A DNA stretch of 64,000 nt, taken from positions 88,512 to 152,511 of the forward strand of contig JAOUHJ010000001.1 in NCBI GenBank assembly GCA_029865225.1, given 5' to 3'. The DNA is from Nitrospira sp. (GTDB lineage: Bacteria > Nitrospirota > Nitrospiria > Nitrospirales > Nitrospiraceae). The translations under genes were made by a program, and so were the position numbers. This document shows positions 52,014 through 61,127 of this stretch, one piece after another (the stretch's first letter is position 1; each line of letters starts with the position of its first letter). The notes under the pieces are model-generated. The model was not told where the DNA came from. It ran no database searches and was given only the letters and a program-made list of their open reading frames with translations.

Positions 52014-52517
52014 TCACGGCCAGCCGTCGTCAGCAAAGCTATAGTGGCGCGCCTCCCCTAGGATGACATGATCCAACAGCGTGATGCCCAACAATTCCCC
52101 GACTTCGCGCAGTCGTTTGGTCAACAGGCGATCTTCCTGACTGGGCGCACTGTCTCCCGAGGGATGGTTATGGCTGGCCAACCAGGCCGCGGCGTTCATC
52201 ACGATCAGTGGCTTGAACACTTCTCGCGGATGGACGATCGAGAGCGTCAATGTGCCGACCGACACCAGATTGATTCCGATGGCGCGATGTTTGGCATCGA
52301 GCCCGCAGACGAGAAAGTGTTCTCGATCCAGGCCCTCAAAACAGGGCCGGAACAACTCGACGGCGGTGAGCGAATCACGAATCGGTTCAGCTGTCCCGGT
52401 TCCCTCCGTCTCACAGACCAGGGTGACCCGATACCGAGGAGCTCGATACGGCTCCGCTGGCCCGATGGATGCCGATGGCCGATTGCCTGCTGCTGCGAGT
52501 CGCACTTCTTTCTTCAT
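52014..52517 (-). CDS. JAB/RadC-domain protein
   Basis: A 167-residue protein with the RadC-type JAMM metal site HNHPSGDSAPSQED and the upstream CGLDAKHRAIGINLVSVGTL. It starts at the ATG behind AAGGAGGAA; frames further up have no RBS. RadC proteins are common on mobile elements and their biochemical role is unsettled. It is the only minus-strand gene in the phage part. Confidence 0.82.
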   Translation of the reverse strand: MKKEVRLAAAGNRPSASIGPAEPYRAPRYRVTLVCETEGTGTAEPIRDSLTAVELFRPCFEGLDREHFLVCGLDAKHRAIGINLVSVGTLTLSIVHPREVFKPLIVMNAAAWLASHNHPSGDSAPSQEDRLLTKRLREVGELLGITLLDHVILGEARHYSFADDGWP

Positions 52518-52540
52518 CCGAATTCCTCCTTCCAAGATAG

Positions 52541-52572
52541 GCCCCACCCCGCACACAACCCGGGGGTGGGGC
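52541..52572. repeat. Strong GC hairpin
   Basis: GCCCCACCCC pairs fully with GGGGTGGGGC around a 12-nt loop. It lies in the non-coding stretch between the divergent JAB and excisionase genes. It may be a phage packaging signal, an origin hairpin or a terminator; no T-run decides it. Confidence 0.65.
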
Positions 52573-52740
52573 AGAAGGAGGAGGAGGGCGGAGCGTCTCG
52601 CAGCGGGCAGGCCTGGACAGGCAGTTCGGGAAGGCCTGATCTGCTGCTCCCTCGCGAGAGCCCGCCCCCGCTGGGGCCTTTTCGCTAAGCCTATTGGCTT
52701 TCCGCAGCTGGTGACTGCGCGTACAAGAAGGAAGATGGTC

Positions 52741-53061
52741 ATGTTGTTAACTGTTCAGGATTTGTCAAAGCGACTGCAGATCAAGTCATCGACTCTGTAT
52801 GCGTGGGTTGCACAAGGCAAAATTCCCTCGTTGAAGCTGAACGGCCTCATTCGATTCAATCCCAGCACGATCGAGGGATGGCTCACCGCCTCCTCCACCG
52901 CAACTGAACGGAAAAGAGACGATAAAATCGCCGTCAATCGCTCCATCCAACCTATCGATCGAGTCATTGCTGATGCCAAGCGAGCCGTTTATACTCCTCG
53001 GCGCGGAAGACCAGACGAAGACAGGGCCAACACAAAGGAGGTTGGTTATGGCTCTGTTTAG
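52741..53061 (+). CDS. Excisionase-like helix-turn-helix protein
   Basis: A 106-residue protein. MLLTVQDLSKRLQIKSSTLY and AWVAQGKIPSLKLNGLIRFN form the excisionase-type HTH. It overlaps the integrase start by 14 nt, so both are made together. It likely steers excision. A start at 52735 is also possible. Confidence 0.75.
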   Translation: MLLTVQDLSKRLQIKSSTLYAWVAQGKIPSLKLNGLIRFNPSTIEGWLTASSTATERKRDDKIAVNRSIQPIDRVIADAKRAVYTPRRGRPDEDRANTKEVGYGSV

Positions 53062-54138
53062 ACGAGGGGAGGTCTGGTGGATGCGATTCAATTATCAGGG
53101 AAAGCAGATCAGGCGATCGACCGAGGTCTCGGATCGGAAACTCGCGGAACGGATTTATCACAAAGTGCGGGGGCAGATTGCAGAGGGCAAGTGGTTCGAA
53201 CGGCAGCCGGGAGAAGACAAGACCGTGCAAGAATTGATGGACCGGTATCTTCACGAATACTCATCGGTGAATAAGGCTGCGACGACACACAAGCGTGACT
53301 ATAGCCTCTCCGCGCATCTCACCCAGGCCTTTGGCTTCTATCCACTCACGAGTGTCCGGCCGTCGATGCTCTCGGAGTATAAGACGCGACGGCGACTCGA
53401 AGGGGCGGCACCCAAAACCGTGAATGATGAGCTCAAGCTCCTCAGCCATGCGTACAAATTAGCCACGATGGAATGGGAATGGGTGACGGAGAATCCGGTC
53501 CTCAAGGTATCCCGAGAAAAAGTGCGAAACTCGATTGAACGCTGGTTAACGCAGGACGAAGAGAAACGATTGCTTGCGGCTTCATGCCCATGGCTACGGG
53601 AGATTCTGCTCTTCGCCCTGCATACGGGACTCCGGCAGAGCGAGATCCTCAATCTCCAATGGCTGCAGGTGGACCTTTTCCGGAGGACGCTGACGATCCT
53701 CGAGCAGAAAAATGGAGCGAAGGATACCTTGCCCCTGAATGACACTGCTCTTGAGGTGCTGGCGGCCAGAGCCCGAGTGGAACCGCTTCAAACGGGCTAC
53801 GTCTTTGCCAATGAGGTTGGAAACCGGAGAGATGCGAGAAACCTTCTTCGAGCGTTCTATCCGGCGTTAACCGAGGCGAAGATCGACACCTTCCGGTTTC
53901 ATGACTTGCGGCACACCTGGGCCACCAGACTCGTACAAGCCGGCGTGGATCTTTATGTCGTGCAAAAGCTCGGACGGTGGAAGACCATCACAATGGTGAT
54001 GCGGTATGCCCACCATTACCCGGAAAGCTTACGAGCAGGAGCTGAGGTGTTAGACCGACTTCGAAAGGAAAGTAGCACAAAAATAGCACAGTCGGTCGAG
54101 AGAGCACAGACTGTACCGTTGCAAGCCATTGAAAACGT

Positions 54139-54160
<22 letters not shown>
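53048..54160 (+). CDS. Tyrosine recombinase (integrase) of the tRNA-Arg island
   Basis: A 370-residue integrase. The N-terminal arm-binding part (RRGEVWWMRFNYQGKQIRRS) and the core-binding part precede the catalytic domain: Arg196 (TGLRQSE), Lys221, His285 and Arg288 (FHDLRHTWAT), Trp311 in the sixth position and Tyr320 (MRYAHH). All residues are intact. The start ATG follows AAAGGAGG. The last six residues (GAPGRN) and the stop lie inside the tRNA-Arg gene/att core, so the C-terminus is encoded by the attachment site itself. The same core in attP keeps the frame when the element excises. Confidence 0.93.
54073..54108 (+). repeat. Right-end TAGCACA repeats
   Basis: TAGCACA at 54073-54079 and 54084-54090, with a third AGCACA at 54103-54108, inside the 3' end of the integrase gene. 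They match the pair near attL. Confidence 0.45.
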
Positions 54161-54215
<55 letters not shown>

Positions 54216-54279
54216 AGCGGAGCTACATGATCATGTTAGGGCGAGGCTTGTCAAGGTTGAGAGGAGGGAATCGGAACTG

Positions 54280-54780
54280 CTACAGCCTCGCGAGAATCTC
54301 ATCAGCAACTTGCGAGAGAGATCGTCCTTCCGTCTCGATGACATAGTCCCCCGCCGCTTGATACTTTGGCAGACGGTCCTGAAGGACATCTTGAATTTCA
54401 TCAATAAACGACTTGGTTCCTGTGAGTGAAGGTCTTTGCGTATCCGACCCGATTCGCTTGGCAATGGTCTCGACCGAGGCAGTCAGCCAGAACAACTTCC
54501 CGGTCTGCTTTAATACATCAACGTTCTGCGATCGAAGGATGGCGCCACCACCCGTATCGATGATCAGTCCATTCTGACCCGCCAATTCCTGACAAACCTT
54601 GGACTCCAGATCACGAAAATATTCCCATCCATGTTGCTCAACGATTGCAGGAATGGTTTGTCCTGCCAATCTCACGACTTCTGCATCCGTCGACAGAAGA
54701 GGACGATCAAGCCGTGCCGCCAAAACCTTCCCCACACTACTCTTTCCCGTCCCTCGATAGCCGATCAGCACCACATTCAT
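54280..54780 (-). CDS. aroK: Shikimate kinase AroK
   Basis: A 166-residue kinase that phosphorylates shikimate at the 3-hydroxyl in the chorismate pathway. Walker A GYRGTGKSSVGK is at residues 7-18, the shikimate site includes STDAEV, and Arg in FRDLESKVCQEL and DTGGGAILR follow. The lid contains RPSLTG. It overlaps aroE by 4 nt. Confidence 0.95.
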   Translation of the reverse strand: MNVVLIGYRGTGKSSVGKVLAARLDRPLLSTDAEVVRLAGQTIPAIVEQHGWEYFRDLESKVCQELAGQNGLIIDTGGGAILRSQNVDVLKQTGKLFWLTASVETIAKRIGSDTQRPSLTGTKSFIDEIQDVLQDRLPKYQAAGDYVIETEGRSLSQVADEILARL

Positions 54781-55631
54781 CGGAAATGAGATTCCAATAC
54801 TCCGCGCATGGTATCAACCGGAGCTTTCTGATTGGTCCAAAGTTCAAACTGCGCAACCGCTTGATGGAGAAACATCTCTAATCCAGGAATCGTTTTGCAG
54901 CCCACAGCTTTGGCATCCTTCAGCAATTGTGTTTCGAGTGGGTTGTAGACAATATCCATCACGGTGAGAGCACGATGCAGAAGTGAAGCAGGAACACAGC
55001 TGGCATCGACTTTCGGAGACATCCCAACAGGCGTGGAATGGATCAACACGTTCGTGTCAGGCAAGATCTTGCGCAGTGAAGACTCATCAAGATGAAGATC
55101 TTCGACAGTCGAAGCTGCCTGAGAACGAAGCTCCTTAGCCAATGACGTCCGTTCACTGTCGTCGATTCCCAATACTGTCAACTTGGCTAGGGATGAGTCC
55201 GCCGTGAGTGCAAATGCGATGGCACGCGCCGCCCCACCAGATCCGATAAGCGTGACGCTTTGACCTTTCAAGTCCACCCCGCCCTCTCGTAACGCTCGTA
55301 GCGCGCCAGTCGCGTCTGTGTTGTATCCCGTAAGATGGCCATTGTCAGAAACGATGGTGTTGATCGCCCCGATTCGCTGAGCCGTCTCTTCCACATGATC
55401 AAGCAACGGTATCGCGGCTACCTTGTGAGGAATCGTCACGCTCGCTCCGCGGAAGTTCCCTAGCGCGCGAAGTCCCCTGAGCGCATCGCTGATGGCTTCG
55501 ACCTGCCACGCCAGATACACATAATTGAGCCCGAGCTCTCGAAACGCGGCATTGTGAATGGCAGGCGAAAGAGAATGCCCGACAGGATTTCCAATCACCC
55601 CGCAAAATTTCGTCTGTGTATCGATATTCAT
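54777..55631 (-). CDS. aroE: Shikimate dehydrogenase AroE
   Basis: A 284-residue NADP-dependent reductase of 3-dehydroshikimate. The substrate site has GNPVGHSLSPAIHN, the catalytic Lys is in VTIPHKV and the Asp in GYNTDATGAL. The dinucleotide loop is GSGGAARAIAFAL. It is coupled to aroK, which uses its product. Confidence 0.96.
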   Translation of the reverse strand: MNIDTQTKFCGVIGNPVGHSLSPAIHNAAFRELGLNYVYLAWQVEAISDALRGLRALGNFRGASVTIPHKVAAIPLLDHVEETAQRIGAINTIVSDNGHLTGYNTDATGALRALREGGVDLKGQSVTLIGSGGAARAIAFALTADSSLAKLTVLGIDDSERTSLAKELRSQAASTVEDLHLDESSLRKILPDTNVLIHSTPVGMSPKVDASCVPASLLHRALTVMDIVYNPLETQLLKDAKAVGCKTIPGLEMFLHQAVAQFELWTNQKAPVDTMRGVLESHFR

Positions 55632-55668
55632 CGTTCTAGGCAGACAGCTCGGTGGATCGGAGAAACGG

Positions 55669-56430
55669 TTAACCCTTGCAGACGGTCATACCTCCATCAA
55701 TAGGGAACGTCGTTCCGGTAACCCACGTCGATTCATCCGAGGCAAGATAGAGAATCAAATTCGCCACTTCCTCAGGCTTTCCCGGACGGCGGATCGCATA
55801 TTGTGCGAGAATGGACTGGAGCATGTCTGGATTTGCCATCAGGGAAGCGGCCATGGGTGTATCGATGAGGCCAGGATTCACCACATTACACCGGATCCCC
55901 TCTTGTGCATATTCAACTGCTACCGCACGGGTAAAGGCGTCTAAGGCCCCCTTAGACGCCGTGTAGGCAGCCAAACCGGACAGGCCCACTAAACTGGCGA
56001 TTGAGGAAACATTGATAATGGCCCCGCGTCCCTGTTTCAACATCTGGGGGATCACGGCTCGCGTCATGCGGAAGACCCCGGTCACATTGACGTCAAGCAC
56101 GTTCGCCCAGGTCGCATCATCGGTCTCGTGGAGCCGCTTTCCAAAGGCCCCGATCCCGGCATTATTGACCAGCACATCAATTTTCCCAAAACTATCGAGC
56201 GTGCGACGGATAATATCCTGCACGTGAGCTTCATCCGTCACTGAGCCGGCAACACCAAGTACGGTTCCCTTATGGAGTCGGATAACATTCACAACGTGAT
56301 CCAATTCCTGTTGTCGACGCCCGGTAATCACGACCGATGCGCCCTCATCGGCGAAACGCTTGGCGATCGCCTCACCGATTCCCGCATTTCCCCCCGTCAC
56401 TACCGCAACCTTCCCGTCTAGTCGTTTCAT
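55669..56430 (-). CDS. Short-chain dehydrogenase/reductase (SDR)
   Basis: A 253-residue classical SDR: cofactor motif TGGNAGIGEA (residues 12-21), NNAG near residue 88, and Ser-Tyr-Lys in NVSSIASLVGLSGLAAYTASK. A C-terminal GGMTVCKG is typical. Arg after the first strand (TGRRQQE) suggests NADP. The substrate is unknown; a FabG role is possible. It overlaps trmI by 4 nt. Confidence 0.88.
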   Translation of the reverse strand: MKRLDGKVAVVTGGNAGIGEAIAKRFADEGASVVITGRRQQELDHVVNVIRLHKGTVLGVAGSVTDEAHVQDIIRRTLDSFGKIDVLVNNAGIGAFGKRLHETDDATWANVLDVNVTGVFRMTRAVIPQMLKQGRGAIINVSSIASLVGLSGLAAYTASKGALDAFTRAVAVEYAQEGIRCNVVNPGLIDTPMAASLMANPDMLQSILAQYAIRRPGKPEEVANLILYLASDESTWVTGTTFPIDGGMTVCKG

Positions 56431-57308
56431 ATGTGCCGGCCCTCTTCTGTGTCGTCAGTCCTGGTCACGCGCTCATCACCACAATTTTCTAATTCATGTT
56501 TTGGCCCAAGAACCCCTGGCTCTATCTTGCGAGCAACCGTGATGAAACCGGAATGGGCAACCATACGATGATCCGGTCGTACACTACGGCCCTGGACCGA
56601 CCATGTTCGTAATAAGGTCTCAAAAGTCTCGATCATTCCGAATACCGTGGCTCGCTCGAGCGCTTCTACCGTACGCATGACTTGAGGCACTGTCGGCACA
56701 AAACTTAAGTAGATCCCGCCAGAACGAAGCGCTGCAGCCGCATGGGGAACAACCTGCCAGGGCTCGGGGAGGTCGAGGACCACACGGTCAAAGGAGACGC
56801 CGTCGTCAAGGAGATCGATTCCTTCATAGGCATTTTTTCTGAACGACAATAGGTTGGCTGGATTGATGTACCGTGCAATATTTGCCGCTGCCGTGCTCGC
56901 GAAATCGTCCCTGACTTCATAGGTCACCACTACGCCGTTTGGACCCACCGCACGCAAGAGCGCCATGGTCAGCGCTCCTGAGCCAGTCCCGGCCTCGAAC
57001 ACCCGAGCTCCCGGATAGATATCAGCCCACATGGGTATGATGGCGAGATCTTTTGGATAGAGAACCTGTGCCCCCCGAGGCATTTTGAGGACATAGTCAC
57101 CAAACGTCGGGCGAAGCGCCACCATCTTCTTCCCGCCAGACAGTGTGACGATGGATCCATCAGGACGACCGATGAGGGCATCATGCGCAATCTTTTGGCC
57201 GCTAAACTGGTATGTCTCCCCTGCTTTGAGCGTAAGGGCGTATTGCCGTCTTTTGTGATCGACGAGATGGATCCGGTCACCACTGGACAGTGTAGACATG
57301 CCCGGCAT
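56427..57308 (-). CDS. trmI: tRNA (adenine-58-N1)-methyltransferase TrmI
   Basis: A 293-residue class I methyltransferase that forms m1A58 in the tRNA T-loop. It has the TrmI N-terminal domain (GDRIHLVDHKRRQYALTLKA), a linker PRGAQVLYPKDLAIIPMWAD and the SAM motif VFEAGTGSGALTMALLRAVG, then DRVVLDLPEPWQV. The C-terminal about 30 residues are polar and extra. MPGMST offers two starts (57308, 57299). Confidence 0.92.
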   Translation of the reverse strand: MPGMSTLSSGDRIHLVDHKRRQYALTLKAGETYQFSGQKIAHDALIGRPDGSIVTLSGGKKMVALRPTFGDYVLKMPRGAQVLYPKDLAIIPMWADIYPGARVFEAGTGSGALTMALLRAVGPNGVVVTYEVRDDFASTAAANIARYINPANLLSFRKNAYEGIDLLDDGVSFDRVVLDLPEPWQVVPHAAAALRSGGIYLSFVPTVPQVMRTVEALERATVFGMIETFETLLRTWSVQGRSVRPDHRMVAHSGFITVARKIEPGVLGPKHELENCGDERVTRTDDTEEGRHI

Positions 57309-57404
57309 TCTAGGAGGTTCGTTCCTTAGTTTGCAACCAAGTGCTATTCCTTGATAGGGTACTTGGTGAGCCCTAACATCCTATCATCATTGAAGTTTTT
57401 CACG

Positions 57405-58739
57405 ATGACTGATGATGATCAAGAAACGAGCACGTCGTTAGTCTCCATCCTCTCCAAGGTGGTCGTAGGACTGGCCTTGGCGGTTTGCCCAACGTTCGCT
57501 AGTTACTCGGTTCACGCGAAAGAACTTGTTATCGCGAACTACGAAGGGGTCATTAACCCCGTTGCAGCCGAGTACCTGCACGATGCGCTCGATTTCGCGC
57601 AATCGTCTGGGGCCGAAGCCTTGATCCTGAAACTCGACACCCCTGGAGGGTTGGATACCTCCATGCGGCTGATGATCAAGGATATTACCGGTTCCCCTCT
57701 TCCGGTGATTGTGTTTGTCTCACCTTCGGGAGGCCGTGCTGCCTCAGCAGGCGTTTTTATTACGATGGCGGCTCATGTCGCCGCCATGGCGCCGGGGACC
57801 AATATTGGAGCGGCTCATCCAGTCGCGATGGGCGGGGGCGAGATGGACAACACGATGAAGGAGAAGGTCGAGAACGACTCGGTTGCCTACATCAAGAGCC
57901 TCGCGGAACAACGTGGCCGAAATGTGGCATGGGCCGAAGATGCAGTCCGGAAGAGTGTGTCGGTGACGGAGCAAGAAGCCTTGAAACTCAACATCATCGA
58001 CCTGGTCGCCGAAGACATTCCCAACCTACTGAAACATCTACAGGGGAGAAAGATTGTTCTCCCTCATGGACCAATCACGCTATCAAGCGATCCCCCGACT
58101 CTCAAAGAGTTTCCGATGGGAACGCGTCTTGAGCTGCTCAAGACACTGAGTGATCCAAATATCGCCTACCTGTTGATGTCCATTGGGACGATCGGGATTA
58201 TGGCGGAGCTTTACAGTCCCGGAGCAATCCTACCCGGCATCATTGGAGCCATCAGCTTGATTCTGGCTTTCTATTCTCTTCAATCTCTGCCCGTGAACTA
58301 TGCCGGTGCACTCCTGGTGATACTCGGCGTGGTGTTTCTTCTGCTCGAAATCTCAGTCACGAGCTATGGATTGCTCGCTTTGGGCGGCTTAACAGCCATG
58401 ACGCTAGGCGGCTTGTTCCTCATCAAGAGCGATGCCCCTTTTATGCAAGTTTCCCTTTCCTTCTTGTTGCCCACCGTCATGGCAGTCGGTGCCCTGGCCG
58501 GAGTCGTCGCTTGGATGGCGGTCAAGGGGGCTCGCGGGAAGCCAATCACCGGAGCGGAGGGAATGATCGGGTCAATCGGAATTGCGAAGACAGCTCTGAA
58601 TCCACGCGGCCAAATCACCGTACAAGGGGAGATCTGGGAGGCAGTCAGCGAAACTCCCGTTGGTCAAGGTGAGGCCGCAGAAGTGATGTCGATCGAGGGG
58701 CTGACACTTCATGTGGCGCCCACTCACAAATCACACTGA
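57405..58739 (+). CDS. NfeD family membrane protein with ClpP-class serine protease domain
   Basis: A 444-residue protein. A signal anchor (SKVVVGLALAVCPTFASYSV) precedes the protease domain with Ser in PSGGRAASAGVFITMAAHVA and the oxyanion GG; the Lys lies in the following KEKVENDSVAYIKSLAE. Four or so membrane helices follow (residues 255-370), then a soluble NfeD OB-like tail (GMIGSIGIAKTALNPRGQIT). It is paired with the SPFH protein 18 bp downstream, the known nfeD-stomatin operon that handles membrane protein quality. A TTG at 57351 is less likely as start. Confidence 0.92.
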   Translation: MTDDDQETSTSLVSILSKVVVGLALAVCPTFASYSVHAKELVIANYEGVINPVAAEYLHDALDFAQSSGAEALILKLDTPGGLDTSMRLMIKDITGSPLPVIVFVSPSGGRAASAGVFITMAAHVAAMAPGTNIGAAHPVAMGGGEMDNTMKEKVENDSVAYIKSLAEQRGRNVAWAEDAVRKSVSVTEQEALKLNIIDLVAEDIPNLLKHLQGRKIVLPHGPITLSSDPPTLKEFPMGTRLELLKTLSDPNIAYLLMSIGTIGIMAELYSPGAILPGIIGAISLILAFYSLQSLPVNYAGALLVILGVVFLLLEISVTSYGLLALGGLTAMTLGGLFLIKSDAPFMQVSLSFLLPTVMAVGALAGVVAWMAVKGARGKPITGAEGMIGSIGIAKTALNPRGQITVQGEIWEAVSETPVGQGEAAEVMSIEGLTLHVAPTHKSH

Positions 58740-58757
58740 CCGAGAGAAGGAGCCATC

Positions 58758-59504
58758 ATGTCACTCCTATTGCCAGTAGTCCTATTCGGTATGCTGCTGT
58801 ATGCCAGCTTTAAACGGGTGATGGAATACGAACGTCTTGTCGTGTTCGTCCTCGGCAAGTTTCAAACAGTGAAAGGGCCGGGAATCAGATTGGTGATCCC
58901 GGCTCTTCAACAAATGGTCCGCGTAAATCTCCAAACTGTCACGATGGAGGTTCCGTCACAGGATGTCATCACACGGGACAACATCTCCGTCAAGGTGAAT
59001 GCCGTCATTTTTCTCAGAGTGGTTGATCCCCAGAAAGCCGTGCTCGCCGTACAGGATTATCTCTATTCCACCTCACAGGTCGCCCAAACAACCCTCCGCA
59101 GTGTTTTAGGTCAAAGCCAACTCGACGACTTGCTGGCAAAACGTGACGATATCAACGCAGAGCTCCAACGCATCATCGACCAGCAGACCGAGCCTTGGGG
59201 GGTGAAAGTCGCTGCCGTCGAGGTCAAGAATGTGGATATCCCTCAAGACATGCAACGAGCGATTGCCAGGCAAGCTGAGGCTGAGCGAGAACGGCGAGCA
59301 AAAATCATTCATGCGGAAGGTGAGTTTCAGGCGGCGCAGAAACTTGCCGAAGCGGCAAACGTCATCAGTCAAAACCCTGCGGCACTTCAATTGCGATATC
59401 TCCAAACACTTGTCGAGATTGCAGGAGAGAAGAATTCGACCACGATCTTCCCCATTCCCGTCGATACACTTGGCCCTTTCATGAAGGGACTCTTTTCGAA
59501 ATAG
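58758..59504 (+). CDS. Stomatin/slipin-type SPFH protein
   Basis: A 248-residue protein with one N-terminal membrane hairpin ([20 protein letters not shown]) and the SPFH domain ([40 protein letters not shown]), then a coiled coil with [20 protein letters not shown]. It forms large membrane rings and is cut or assisted by NfeD proteases. Confidence 0.95.
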   Translation: MSLLLPVVLFGMLLYASFKRVMEYERLVVFVLGKFQTVKGPGIRLVIPALQQMVRVNLQTVTMEVPSQDVITRDNISVKVNAVIFLRVVDPQKAVLAVQDYLYSTSQVAQTTLRSVLGQSQLDDLLAKRDDINAELQRIIDQQTEPWGVKVAAVEVKNVDIPQDMQRAIARQAEAERERRAKIIHAEGEFQAAQKLAEAANVISQNPAALQLRYLQTLVEIAGEKNSTTIFPIPVDTLGPFMKGLFSK

Positions 59505-59767
59505 TGTGGTATTTCTGTTGAATGGCTTGCGTCAATCACACAGAGATGCCGCATAAGTGCGACAGTCCTCCCTAAAATTCCTCATTAGCCTAGTCTAATC
59601 TTTCTTATTTTTCGAGATGATCCTGCTCGCCGTTTCTCATCTTCAGTCGAGCATCCGTTTTGCTTCGTAAAATCATTCATGATGGTCGGACTGAGTCGAA
59701 TCTTTTCAGTTGAAATGGGCTCTTACGTTAAGGGGAAATGTTCAACCAACATACAAAGGGTGACACG

Positions 59768-61024
59768 ATGAAAGAAGAACTTCGGGTCGCTGAGGAAATA
59801 GAAATGCAGAAAACGTTCATTGCCGATGTGGATGCTGATGACGCCAAGGCAAGCGGGATGCTCGGTATCATTGGCCGTGCAGAGGCTGAAGAGTCGATCG
59901 CAGACGAGAAGAAGCAGACGGCCATGCGGGCCGGCCAGGGAACGAACCCGTTCCTTCTTGAGGGTCTGTACTTTCGTTCGTTTGGTGAGCGTGGTCTTCT
60001 AACTCGAGAAGAAGAGACGGCCATCGCCAAGCGGGTCGACCAGGGAACACGTCGTATCCGCGCTGCGTTGCGTCAAGCCGTGCGAGCTATTCTCAAGTCC
60101 AAACGGACGTCGGCGCTTGCAGAAACCGTGAAGGCGCTTCAAATGGTCAAGCGTTTGAGCGGATTTTCAGCTACCGCCCTAGACCATGCAGAGGAACTGC
60201 TGATGGAGGCTGTGGGCTCGTCAGAACCGGACGCTAAACCTGCAGCGGCCACAACCAAGCAACTCAAGGCCCTACTGAATGACATCCGAGCTGCCAGAGT
60301 TGTGCTGGAACAAGGCAAAGACGAACTCGTGCGATGCAACCTGCGCCTGGTGGTAGATGTCGCCAAACACTACACGGGAAGGGGATTAACGCTGCTGGAT
60401 CTCGTGCAGGAGGGCAATATCGGACTCATGAAAGCTGCCGAGCGATACCAGTATCGGAAAGGATTCAAATTCAGCACCTATGCGACGTGGTGGATACGGC
60501 AAGGCATCACACGGGCGCTCGCCGATCAAGCAAGAACGATTCGCATTCCGGTCCACCAAACCGAGGCCTCGCATCGAATCCTCCGCGTGATGCGGAGACT
60601 GGGCCAACAGTTTGGACGACCGGCCCGATTGGACGAAGTGGCTCATGTGTTGCGCATGAGACCGGAACGGCTCCGCGAAACTGTACAAGCGTTCCAAGAA
60701 CCGGTCGCATTAGAGACCCCGATCGGTGATGGAGATACCCAGTTCGGAGATATGATCCCCGATCAACAGGCCGTGTCACCCGACTCCCATGTGCACCGAG
60801 GTGAACTGACTCAACAGCTGGACCGGATCCTAAGCACCTTGACGCCGCGAGAGCAAACGGTTATCAGACTCCGATTTGGCATCGGCTACGATGAAGCCAG
60901 CACCCTTGAGCAGGTCGGCCAAAGCTTGTCCGTCACACGCGAACGCATCCGCCAGATAGAAGCGAAGGCGCTCAAGAAACTCAAGACTCCTGCGATCAAG
61001 GAGCTCTTCGCCGCTATCAAATAA
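59768..61024 (+). CDS. RNA polymerase sigma factor, sigma-70 group 1/2
   Basis: A 418-residue sigma factor. Region 1.2 is near NPFLLEGLYFRSFGERGLLT, region 2 is LVRCNLRLVVDVAKHYTGRG, DLVQEGNIGLMKAAERYQYR and KGFKFSTYATWWIRQGITRA, region 3 follows, and region 4 is LTPREQTVIRLRFGIGYDEA and LSVTRERIRQIEAKALKKLK. The N-terminal domain is short, so this may be a primary-like or RpoS-type sigma. ATG 59768 has AAAGGG upstream; ATG 59738 lies too close to its RBS. Confidence 0.93.
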   Translation: MKEELRVAEEIEMQKTFIADVDADDAKASGMLGIIGRAEAEESIADEKKQTAMRAGQGTNPFLLEGLYFRSFGERGLLTREEETAIAKRVDQGTRRIRAALRQAVRAILKSKRTSALAETVKALQMVKRLSGFSATALDHAEELLMEAVGSSEPDAKPAAATTKQLKALLNDIRAARVVLEQGKDELVRCNLRLVVDVAKHYTGRGLTLLDLVQEGNIGLMKAAERYQYRKGFKFSTYATWWIRQGITRALADQARTIRIPVHQTEASHRILRVMRRLGQQFGRPARLDEVAHVLRMRPERLRETVQAFQEPVALETPIGDGDTQFGDMIPDQQAVSPDSHVHRGELTQQLDRILSTLTPREQTVIRLRFGIGYDEASTLEQVGQSLSVTRERIRQIEAKALKKLKTPAIKELFAAIK

Positions 61025-61040
61025 GTATCTTCGCTCGATC

Positions 61041-61080
61041 AGGTCCGAGGGAGGCTTGCACGCCCTCGGACCTCGACTTT
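61041..61080 (+). terminator. Terminator after the sigma factor gene
   Basis: AGGTCCGAGGG pairs fully with CCCTCGGACCT (61063-61073) and CGACTTTCTTCT follows. Confidence 0.75.
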
Positions 61081-61127
61081 CTTCTATCCAACGAATTGTG
61101 TAACAATGGCACCCCCGTGCGGAGCCC

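Larger units (their letters stand above)
26746..54138. mobile_element. Integrative island at tRNA-Arg (about 27.4 kb)
   Basis: The segment lies between two exact 45-bp repeats of the tRNA-Arg 3' part, with a tyrosine integrase next to the intact tRNA. It holds secreted proteins, a RiPP-like locus and an inovirus-like gene set. Pairs of AGCACA motifs at 11-bp spacing lie near both ends (26878, 54074) and once inside (36784). The internal copy and repeated modules suggest two or more related elements joined together. The inovirus part is far smaller than the whole, so the island is not simply one phage genome. Confidence 0.85.

Noticed and set aside
26878..54108. AGCACA repeats as a CRISPR array
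   Set aside because: Repeats are 6-7 bp with 4-5 bp gaps and only two or three per site.
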